Positions 57,679 to 64,000 of a stretch of 64,000 bases of DNA are shown here, in pieces (position 1 is the stretch's first letter; the number at the start of each line of letters is the position of its first letter). This DNA is from Tolypothrix campylonemoides VB511288 (GTDB lineage: Bacteria; Cyanobacteriota; Cyanobacteriia; Cyanobacteriales; Nostocaceae), in the NCBI GenBank assembly GCA_000828075.3, contig JXCB02000002.1, forward strand, positions 1,304,248 through 1,368,247, read 5' to 3'. The notes beneath the pieces were generated by a model. The model did no database searches and had not been told where the DNA came from. It was given only the letters and a program-made list of their open reading frames with translations. Made by a program: the position numbers and the translations under genes.

Positions 57679-57917
57679 TATAGATATAGAGCAAATTTTA
57701 CTTCTGAACACCAGTCACCTCTGCTGGGAAAGTTGTCTTCGTACTGGCTTGTCTTGGCTCCTGAGTTCTGAATTCTACTGTATTACTATCTAAAACTTGG
57801 TTTTGGGGTTGAGTACCATAACTCAAGAAAGCATCAAGAACAACTATCTCTACCATAAGATAGATGAACTGACGCATTTTGCATCATCTGCGTTGATGTT
57901 TACATAAAAGTTGGTTT

Positions 57918-58081
57918 GGGAGCATCCCAATTTTACGCACTTGCCATTGTGCCCTCACCCCCAACCCCTCTCCCAATTGGGGAGAGGGGAGTCAAATCCT
58001 ACTCTTATTCCCCTTCTCCCATGGGGAGAAGGGGTTAGGGGATGAGGGTAAGTAAGGTTTTTACATATTTGGGATGCTCCC
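57918..58081. mobile_element. 164-bp MITE with 8-bp target duplication
   Basis: Inverted ends GGGAGCATCCCAA and TTGGGATGCTCCC, a double hairpin core (CCCCTCTCCCAATTGGGGAG and CCTTCTCCCATGGGGAGAAG), and a perfect 8-bp direct repeat GTTGGTTT at 57910-57917 and 58082-58089. No coding capacity. The 8-bp duplication indicates a specific, still unidentified transposase. Confidence 0.85.
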
Positions 58082-58193
58082 GTTGGTTTTGTAATTAATT
58101 TTATATTTTTTTCAGAGAATATGATAAAGCTTGTCTAAATTCTAGAGATACAAAGTTTTGCGTGGTGTGGATACAGCCAGGTAGAAATAATTT

Positions 58194-58209
58194 TGTGATG
58201 AACATCACT
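58194..58209 (+). promoter_or_regulatory. CRP-like binding site
   Basis: TGTGA-TGAACA-TCACT fits the TGTGA-N6-TCACA consensus of CRP-family regulators with one mismatch. A short transcript could begin near 58235-58242. Confidence 0.45.
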
Positions 58210-58306
58210 GATACCCATGATTAAGATCCTATTCCTCATATGGCTAAATTGGGACAATACAAACAACTGAACTCTAGCCGAGTCATTAATAGGGAACACA
58301 CTAAAT

Positions 58307-58341
58307 GCCGACAGCCTTCTCTTGAAGACTGTTGGCTTTTT
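58307..58341 (+). terminator. Intrinsic terminator of a possible small RNA
   Basis: 8-bp stem GCCGACAG/CTGTTGGC (one G-U) with a 14-nt loop and TTTTT. No annotated gene precedes it on this strand, so it may end a small RNA of about 100 nt starting after the CRP-like site. Confidence 0.65.
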
Positions 58342-58616
58342 ATATATGGGGGTATATGGCGGCGGGTCACAGGATATGGCGGAAGATCGGGAGGTGGAGA
58401 CAAAGTCAAAAGTCTTTTATGAATGACTCTTGAGTGTTGAGTATCCAATAAAATTTCCCCACAACCTGTTAGTAACTTGACAGAAATTCTGCCGGAGCCA
58501 CTATCTAGTGTGGGGAAGATATGATCAGTATATAAGTATTATTGGTGTTCAGCCCTAGTTGCTTGCACTTTGTTTAGAAGCCCACAAGCGTTTATGAAAA
58601 CAAAACTGACTTTGTA

Positions 58617-59102
58617 TTACGACATCGCTTGAATGATGTAATCAAAGTAAGGTCCTGCTTCGACGGCGTCTTCTGCATTCAGTAAGTTAAGGGAGGCTTT
58701 TTTCAGAGAGTTGATGGCTTCTACCATTCCAGGTACGGGAACGCCAAGTGAGTTGTACATTTCCCGCACGCCAATTAAACCAATTTTTTCAATTGGTTCT
58801 TTATCACCGGCAAGTACACCGTAAGTAATTAGGCGCAGGTACCAGCCAAAGTCACGGACGCATAAAGCACGCTGACGTTCTCCGTATGCATTGCCTCCTG
58901 GCGCGATAAAGTCGGGACGCTTCTGCCAAAGTTGTTTAGTAGCTTCTTGAACTATCTTTTTTTCGTTTTCAGCTAAAGTTGTGACAATTCGTATCCGTTG
59001 CGCGCCGGTTTGCAAATAGTCTTTGATATTCTTGAGTTCGCCACTGCTGGGATAACGCAGTTCGTCGTCGGCTTGGAGAATAACTTGGCTTACTACAGTC
59101 AT
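58617..59102 (-). CDS. apcD: Allophycocyanin B alpha subunit ApcD
   Basis: 161 residues, the phycobiliprotein length. The chromophore site is Cys81 in [20 protein letters not shown]. The start [23 protein letters not shown] is the ApcD rather than ApcA or ApcF type. ApcD is a terminal emitter in the phycobilisome core that passes energy, mainly to photosystem I. Monocistronic, as usual for apcD. Confidence 0.95.
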   Translation of the reverse strand: MTVVSQVILQADDELRYPSSGELKNIKDYLQTGAQRIRIVTTLAENEKKIVQEATKQLWQKRPDFIAPGGNAYGERQRALCVRDFGWYLRLITYGVLAGDKEPIEKIGLIGVREMYNSLGVPVPGMVEAINSLKKASLNLLNAEDAVEAGPYFDYIIQAMS

Positions 59103-59169
59103 GATTATTGCAATGACATGAATTAATTATTATTTGCTAGTTTAACGAGTCTTGAGTACACAAGTGAAG

Positions 59170-59220
59170 AGGGAGTGAAGAGGGAGGGAGGGAGTGAGGG
59201 AGTGGGGGAGTGAGGGAGAA
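59170..59220 (+). repeat. Tandem GGGAGTGA repeat upstream of rlmD
   Basis: Purine-rich units GGGAGTGA and GGGAGGGA repeat five to six times just before rlmD, the same family as 7101 and 5490. Confidence 0.8.
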
Positions 59221-59251
59221 AGAATAATTTTTGAGTTTTGAGTTTTGACTA

Positions 59252-60649
59252 ATGAGTGAAAAAATCTGGAAACAGGGTGAGTTAATTGAAGTTGAGATTT
59301 CGGATTTGAACGATGCGGGTGAGGGTGTAGGGCGTTGGCAGGGTGTAGTGGTATTTATACCAGATACTGTACCAGGCGATCGCGCTGTTGTGCGTCTGGT
59401 TCACGTCAAACCGAACTACGCCCACGGCAAACTCAAAGAACTGTTGCAACCCTCGCCCCACCGTGTCCGACCAAGCTGCATTGTGGCTGATAAATGTGGC
59501 GGCTGTCAATGGCAGCATATTGATTATCAGTACCAGTTAGCTGCCAAGCAAAATCAAGTTATTCAAGCTTTGGAACGCATTGGCGGTTTCGTACAACCAC
59601 CAGTAGATCCAGTGCTTTCGACTCCCGAGTCTTTGGGGTATCGCAACAAAGCGACTTATCCTGTGGAATTATCACGCGCCGGACAAGTTCAAGCTGGTTA
59701 CTACCAAAAAGGTAGCCACCAATTAATTAACTTGAATCAATGTCCTGTGCAAGACCAAAGATTAAATCCTCTGCTGTTGGAAGTCAAACACGACATTCAG
59801 AAGCGGGGTTGGCAGATTTACAACGAACAGCGCCACACAGGTGTTGTACGTCATCTAAGTTTACGCATTGGTCGCCGCACAGGGGAAATATTGCTGACTT
59901 TGGTGGTGAAGGAATGGAAATTACCGTCAATTCAAGACCAAGCCGAGGAGTGGTTAAAGCGCTATCCCCAATTGGTGGGGGTTTGTTTAAACCGTAACCC
60001 AGACCGTACTAATGCCATTTTTGGCAGCGAAACTCGTTGTATCGCTGGGCGTCCCTACCTGCGAGAAAAATTTACTGGACTGGAGTTCCAGGTAAGACCG
60101 GATACCTTTTTCCAGGTAGATACGGAAACGGCAGAAGCATTATTGCAGGTGATTCAATCAGAACTGAATTTACAAGGTTCGGAGGTGGTACTTGATACTT
60201 ATTGCGGTATTGGGACGTTAACATTGCCACTTGCTAAACAAGTTAGGCAAGCAATGGGGTTAGAATTGCAACCAGAGGCAGTGGAACAAGCAATTTTAAA
60301 TGCTAAGCATAATGGGATTCATAATGTAAATTTTCACACTGGTGCAGTAGAAAAATTACTTCCCCAAATGGAGATTTCACCAGACATTGTTTTGCTTGAT
60401 CCCCCGCGTAAGGGATGCGATCGCACTGTGATTGAAACTCTACTGAAATCAAAACCCGCACGTATTGTTTATGTCAGTTGTAAAGTCGCCACCCTTGCCC
60501 GTGACCTAAAATTACTTTGTGAAAACGGAGTATATACTCTCACACGAGTACAACCAGCTGATTTCTTTGGGCAAACTGCTCATGTGGAAGCTGCAGCATT
60601 TCTTGTGCTATCAGATTCGGACAAAGGCATTCACTCGACAAAAACTTAA
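59252..60649 (+). CDS. rlmD: 23S rRNA (uracil-C5)-methyltransferase RlmD-type
   Basis: 465 residues. TRAM domain (1-60, GELIEVEISDLNDAGEGVG), then four iron-sulfur cysteines (CIVADKCGGC and a later Cys), and a Rossmann methyltransferase domain with LDTYCGIGTLTLPLA, VLLDPPRKGCD and the catalytic Cys in IVYVSCKVATLARDL. Enzymes of this class (RumA/RlmD/RlmCD) methylate U1939 or U747; which position cannot be settled here. ATG 59252 follows a repeat-rich leader. Terminator follows at 60795. Confidence 0.93.
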   Translation: MSEKIWKQGELIEVEISDLNDAGEGVGRWQGVVVFIPDTVPGDRAVVRLVHVKPNYAHGKLKELLQPSPHRVRPSCIVADKCGGCQWQHIDYQYQLAAKQNQVIQALERIGGFVQPPVDPVLSTPESLGYRNKATYPVELSRAGQVQAGYYQKGSHQLINLNQCPVQDQRLNPLLLEVKHDIQKRGWQIYNEQRHTGVVRHLSLRIGRRTGEILLTLVVKEWKLPSIQDQAEEWLKRYPQLVGVCLNRNPDRTNAIFGSETRCIAGRPYLREKFTGLEFQVRPDTFFQVDTETAEALLQVIQSELNLQGSEVVLDTYCGIGTLTLPLAKQVRQAMGLELQPEAVEQAILNAKHNGIHNVNFHTGAVEKLLPQMEISPDIVLLDPPRKGCDRTVIETLLKSKPARIVYVSCKVATLARDLKLLCENGVYTLTRVQPADFFGQTAHVEAAAFLVLSDSDKGIHSTKT

Positions 60650-61043
60650 ATCAAAAATTTGTAGTCCAATGCATACTAAAAATGCTAGAATAGGATTAAG
60701 ATAAATACATGATTCCTTTTGTGTGAAGATATTGAAGTTGCAAAGACTCTCCCAAAAATATGAATCGAGTTGTTTAAGTTATCAATCGGCAGGTAAAAGA
60801 GTATGTTAATACTCTTTTAATTAGAAAGAATATCAGTTGCTTACTGTTTGAGCAGTTGCATATAAGCCGTTTTTTATGTGAGTGACTCTATGTCATTAAA
60901 GAGAGTTAATGCTCCCTAGCATTTTCAAAATTTAGTTTAAAAGACGAAAGTTTGAAGGCAACATAACCACCTCAAATTCTATCAGGGTGCCTGTGACAGC
61001 AAACTGATGTCTAGCTAACTCTGAAAGCTACGGGGTTCCACTT
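60650..61043. other. Leader region of the ATPase gene
   Basis: Besides the terminator at 60795 this holds an AT-rich leader with a small dyad around CTAGCTAACTC (about 61011). I checked for glutamine and cobalamin riboswitch cores and saw neither. The GTG start at 61044 has a weak GGGG upstream. Confidence 0.45.
60795..60818. terminator. Terminator after rlmD
   Basis: Perfect 10-bp stem AAAAGAGTAT/ATACTCTTTT with a 4-nt loop (GTTA), 145 bp after the rlmD stop. The U-rich end works for the + strand. Confidence 0.65.
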
Positions 61044-61511
61044 GTGATTACTATTTCGCTTCGTCCTACAGGGCGTAATTGGGGCACAATTAGTTTTGCC
61101 TCAACTTTGTACCTCTGTCCAATACTAGATTTACTTTTGGCAGAGATTCCGGTCAAATTACAAGCAGAACTGCGACTAGGACTTCAAGAAGCCTTAGTAA
61201 ACGCAGCTAAACATGGCAACAATCTAGATCCTAGTAAAACAGTTGTCGTTCGTTTTTCCTTAATTGATAAACAGTATTGGTGGGTGATATCCGACCAAGG
61301 TCACGGTTTTACACCCTCCTCTACTTGCGATGTCGATGTCGATCCAGATATCGATCCAACAGAATACTTACCTCCTGACGAGTCAGAGAACGGTCGTGGT
61401 ATGTGTATTCTCCATCAAATTTTCGATCACGTCCAGTGGAACAGGAAAGGCACAGAGTTGAGGCTTTGTAAACACCTAGAGAACCGACCTAAATTAGCTC
61501 TCTTACGGTGA
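61044..61511 (+). CDS. Anti-sigma-factor-type ATP-binding protein (HATPase_c_2)
   Basis: 155 residues. The N box LGLQEALVNAAKHGN and G box SDQGHGF, with GRGMCILHQIFD as lid, define an RsbW/SpoIIAB-like serine-kinase ATPase lacking any receiver or HisKA domain. Such proteins bind a sigma factor or anti-anti-sigma partner; none is encoded next to it. An Asp-rich loop (CDVDVDPDIDPTEYLPPDE) is unusual for the family. It begins at GTG 61044. Confidence 0.85.
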   Translation: MITISLRPTGRNWGTISFASTLYLCPILDLLLAEIPVKLQAELRLGLQEALVNAAKHGNNLDPSKTVVVRFSLIDKQYWWVISDQGHGFTPSSTCDVDVDPDIDPTEYLPPDESENGRGMCILHQIFDHVQWNRKGTELRLCKHLENRPKLALLR

Positions 61512-61586
61512 AAACAGAAGTAGGAGAGCGGGGGACATTTTTTTTACTTACCCTCTCCCTCTCTCTCCCTGCCTCTTTCTCTCTCC

Positions 61587-61871
61587 CTACCCCTTATTCT
61601 CTCCGTGACTTGGACAAGGTGGAGCAGAAATAGAACGATTTAACCAACCGCTTGCTTGCTCAAGTCTGAGTAAAGCTTCTTGTGGTTCATCTTTCAGGAG
61701 ATACACAAGAGCAGCAGCAGCTTGTTCACTTGCACGAACTTTGCGGTTAGACTTGAGACGATGCCAATCGTCAGGTGAAATGCTCAGCCTCTCCATAAGA
61801 GCTTGGGCTAGTTCCAAGGTACTAAATTGATTCAGTTGACTCGTGTTAGGTAGCTGGGTTGATTGAGACAT
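61587..61871 (-). CDS. Small conserved cyanobacterial protein
   Basis: 94 residues, helical, with ELAQALMERLSISPDDWHRL and a regular ALVYLLKDEPQEALLRLEQASGWL block. It ends CPSHGENKG. It resembles cyanobacteria-only small proteins whose family number I am not certain of. No signal peptide. Convergent with the ATPase gene, divergent from the coiled-coil gene. Confidence 0.7.
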   Translation of the reverse strand: MSQSTQLPNTSQLNQFSTLELAQALMERLSISPDDWHRLKSNRKVRASEQAAAALVYLLKDEPQEALLRLEQASGWLNRSISAPPCPSHGENKG

Positions 61872-61972
61872 GATGTGAAGTCCTGAGTGATGAGTAAGTG
61901 AGTAATTGGGAAAATCGCATTTGATTTTAAGTTTACTACTTGTGCATAAAACCGCCTAAGCTACCGTCTAAG

Positions 61973-62311
61973 ATGCCATTGGGTGAGGAAAATCAACACG
62001 AAGAATTTGAACAAGAACTCTTACAAGTGGAGCAACTGCTTGTTGCTTTAAAAGAACGCTACAATCAAGTGCAAGCAGATAAATCCCGTCAAAGAGAATT
62101 GCAACAACGCTTCAAACAACTGCGCTATAGTAAATTGCCAGAGGATAAAGCTCAGTTAAAGCAAATTAAACAGCAGTTGGAAGTGCTAGAACTGAACTTA
62201 GAAAGTCAGTTGTTTTCCTGGGGTAGCCTTAAAGAACCTTTTTGGGAAGCCGTCCGCTTTGGCGGTTTGGGCGTTATCATAGGCTGGTTATTAAAGTCTG
62301 TTGTTGGATAA
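61973..62311 (+). CDS. Coiled-coil protein with C-terminal membrane anchor
   Basis: 112 residues from ATG 61973 ([16 protein letters not shown]). A long amphipathic coiled coil (about 8-80) leads to a C-terminal segment [23 protein letters not shown] that could anchor in a membrane. A TTG start at 61940 would add 11 residues. It ends 1 bp before asnS, so the two are probably co-transcribed. Function unknown, cyanobacteria-specific by impression. Confidence 0.72.
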   Translation: MPLGEENQHEEFEQELLQVEQLLVALKERYNQVQADKSRQRELQQRFKQLRYSKLPEDKAQLKQIKQQLEVLELNLESQLFSWGSLKEPFWEAVRFGGLGVIIGWLLKSVVG

Positions 62312-62312
62312 T

Positions 62313-63704
62313 ATGGTAAATCGACGGATTGCAGAAATATTGCGAAGTGGTCAACCGGATGAATGGTTGATAGTTCAAGGCTGGGTTCGTACCAAACGCG
62401 AATTAAAAGGTTTTTCTTTTATAGAAGTAAATGATGGCTCATCCTTGGCTAGTTTGCAAGTAGTCATTAATCAGGATTTGCCAGAATATGATGATATTTT
62501 GAAAAAACTTAATACAGGTGCTTCTGTGGAAGTGGCTGGAGTATTGGTAGCGTCTCAAGGTAAAGGACAGCGGATCGAGTTGAAAGCAGAGAAGGTGAAA
62601 GTTTACGGAGAAGCTGATCCCGAAACATATCCCCTGCAAAAGAAACGTCATTCCTTTGAGTTTCTGCGAACCATTGGACATTTGCGATCGCGTACCAATT
62701 CCTTAGGTGCAGTTTTCCGTGTTAGAAATGCATGCGCTACCGCCATTCATCAATTCTTTCAAGAACGCGGCTTTTTCTGGGTACACACTCCCATCATTAC
62801 CGCTAACGACTGCGAAGGTGCGGGTGAATTGTTCAGTGTGACGAGTTTAGATCTTAAAGATGTTCCTCGCACAGAAACCAAGGCAATAGATTATAGCAAA
62901 GACTTTTTTGGCAAACCAACATATTTAACAGTTAGCGGTCAGCTCGAAGCCGAAGTCATGGCGATGGCGTTTAGCAACGTCTACACTTTTGGTCCTACCT
63001 TCCGTGCAGAAAACTCCAACACCTCCCGCCACTTAGCAGAATTTTGGATGGTAGAACCGGAGATGGCTTTCTGCGAACTCAAGGAAGATATGGATTTAGC
63101 CGAGGCGTTTCTCAAATATATTTTCAAATATGTAGTGGAAACTTGCCCAGAAGACATGGAATTTTTCAATCAGCGCATTGATAATACCGTGTTAGCAACG
63201 GCAGATAATATTATTAACAATGAATTTCAGCGCATAACTTACACAGAAGCCATCAAACTTTTAGAAAAAGCTGATGTTAAGTTTGAATATCCGGTAAGTT
63301 GGGGCTTGGATTTACAATCAGAACACGAACGCTATCTTTGCGAACAACTTTTCAAAAAACCGGTCATCGTCAGCAATTATCCAGCACAAATTAAAGCCTT
63401 TTATATGCGCTTAGATGACGATGAAAAAACCGTTTCTGCTATGGATATTCTCGCACCTAAAATAGGCGAAATTATCGGTGGTTCTCAAAGAGAAGAACGT
63501 TTAGATGTTCTGAAACGCCGTATACTCGCACAAGGGATGAAACCAGAAGATTTGTGGTGGTATCTCGATTTGCGCCGTTTTGGAACTGTCCCCCACGCTG
63601 GTTTTGGGTTGGGTTTTGAACGGCTTGTGCAATTTATGACGGGGATGGGAAATATCAGAGATGTGATTCCGTTTCCACGCACGCCGGAAAGTGCCGAGTT
63701 TTAA
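62313..63704 (+). CDS. asnS: Asparaginyl-tRNA synthetase
   Basis: 463 residues from ATG 62313 ([13 protein letters not shown]). OB-fold anticodon domain (about 20-110), then class II core with motif 2 [21 protein letters not shown] and motif 3 [13 protein letters not shown]. The product charges tRNA-Asn in the cytosol. Full normal length. Co-transcribed with the coiled-coil gene 1 bp upstream and followed by a clear terminator. Confidence 0.97.
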   Translation: MVNRRIAEILRSGQPDEWLIVQGWVRTKRELKGFSFIEVNDGSSLASLQVVINQDLPEYDDILKKLNTGASVEVAGVLVASQGKGQRIELKAEKVKVYGEADPETYPLQKKRHSFEFLRTIGHLRSRTNSLGAVFRVRNACATAIHQFFQERGFFWVHTPIITANDCEGAGELFSVTSLDLKDVPRTETKAIDYSKDFFGKPTYLTVSGQLEAEVMAMAFSNVYTFGPTFRAENSNTSRHLAEFWMVEPEMAFCELKEDMDLAEAFLKYIFKYVVETCPEDMEFFNQRIDNTVLATADNIINNEFQRITYTEAIKLLEKADVKFEYPVSWGLDLQSEHERYLCEQLFKKPVIVSNYPAQIKAFYMRLDDDEKTVSAMDILAPKIGEIIGGSQREERLDVLKRRILAQGMKPEDLWWYLDLRRFGTVPHAGFGLGFERLVQFMTGMGNIRDVIPFPRTPESAEF

Positions 63705-63712
63705 CTGTATTT

Positions 63713-63745
63713 AGAAACCCGGTTTATCCTAGAAGCCGGGTTTCT
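63713..63745 (+). terminator. Intrinsic terminator of asnS
   Basis: 10-bp stem AGAAACCCGG/CCGGGTTTCT with a 13-nt loop, followed by TGTTAGTT. It starts 9 bp after the asnS stop. The following 255 bp to the window edge show nothing recognisable. Confidence 0.7.
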
Positions 63746-64000
63746 TGTTAGTTAAGTAATTAGACTTGCCTTGAAAGTCTACTTTCATCGTTCCTCGTGA
63801 AGGTATTTCATGGGTATCTCTTGCAAAAGTCATGTAATAGCTCGAATACCTAGCTCGTACTTGTTTAGTCCAAATTAATCATTTAACCTCTATTAAGTGT
63901 GGTTTTGGCTATTAACACTTAAGTTGAAGTGAAAAGCAGTAATCTTCATCAGCTGCCTTTTTCACTTTTGTCTCTCTGCTCTAATCTGTTTATCCGCTTG

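Larger units (their letters stand above)
56369..58616. other. 2.2-kb gene-poor region between purL and apcD
   Basis: No intact gene is seen. It holds the gene remnant above, Gly/Pro-type GTGTACCCCCCTACACTCCCC repeats (about 56574-56600 and 56690-56712), a short signal-peptide-like frame MSMKKFLFSTAILTLL (57149 onward) that dissolves into a GGTGTCAGGAGTCAGGAGTC repeat, two miniature elements, and a CRP-like site with a terminator at 58194-58341. The purL and apcD flanks contain their promoters and terminator. Confidence 0.6.

Noticed and set aside
58240-58422. 60-codon frame over the small-RNA candidate
   Set aside because: It reads through a strong terminator hairpin, and residues after it are low complexity (GGRSGGGDK); the RNA explanation is simpler.
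60900-61043. Possible riboswitch before the anti-sigma-type gene
   Set aside because: No conserved core of glutamine, cobalamin or other known riboswitch classes could be aligned by eye.
1-64000. CRISPR arrays and tRNA genes
   Set aside because: The tandem repeats present are 7-9 bp and contiguous without spacers, and no cloverleaf with a TTCGA/TTCAA arm was found by eye in the spacers.

Overview
The window looks like chromosomal DNA of a filamentous, probably heterocyst-forming cyanobacterium (Nostocales). The evidence is the oxygenic-photosynthesis genes petC-petA (Rieske protein and cytochrome f) and apcD (allophycocyanin B), many GCGATCGC (HIP1) octamers, several cyanobacteria-only families (DUF3038/DUF4335, DUF2997/ycf35/ferredoxin, DUF3067), and the dense short tandem and palindromic repeats typical of these genomes. 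No species name can be given from sequence alone, and no rRNA, tRNA or CRISPR array was found.

Layout. 1-5.5 kb: a multi-PAS histidine kinase (cut by the window edge), an Rcp1-like response regulator and a REC-PAS-kinase-REC hybrid, tightly packed as one signalling operon. 5.6-13.7 kb: housekeeping genes pepA, a LOG-family hydrolase, trxA, guaB3 and mutS2. 14.2-19.5 kb: the DUF3038-DUF4335 pair, the convergent DUF2997-ycf35-ferredoxin operon, and a saccharopine-dehydrogenase-like oxidoreductase. 19.8-26.8 kb: a secreted DUF4198 protein with a PEP-CTERM-like tail next to an FmdE-like secreted protein, a divergent LacI regulator/MFS transporter pair with a clear operator, and a VanZ-LamG fusion. 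27-31.7 kb: the pilB-pilT-pilC type IV pilus motor operon. 31.9-37.4 kb: an IS1182-type element inserted in a DUF5615/DUF433 toxin-antitoxin pair, then a GST-PPOX-methyltransferase operon divergent from a TetR regulator with a perfect operator palindrome. 37.9-45.9 kb: grpE-dnaK-dnaJ-tusA-like-rsgA, then a GH57 glucan branching enzyme. 46-48.4 kb: decayed, repeat-rich DNA with a 133-bp inverted-repeat pair around two small genes, one of them broken by a miniature element. 48.4-56.4 kb: petCA, DUF3067, and purL-purF. 56.4-58.6 kb: a long gene-poor stretch with two miniature elements. 58.6-63.7 kb: apcD, rlmD, an anti-sigma-type ATPase, two small cyanobacterial proteins and asnS.

The most striking single feature is a 482-residue intein, with an apparently intact LAGLIDADG endonuclease, in the conserved [12 protein letters not shown] motif of PurL. 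A second theme is repeat invasion. The same short repeats that fill intergenic DNA also occur in frame inside purL, rsgA, mutS2 and the hybrid kinase. Small inverted-repeat elements have left readable insertion scars: 4-bp target duplications in the toxin gene and in a small membrane-protein gene, and an 8-bp duplication in the purL-apcD gap.
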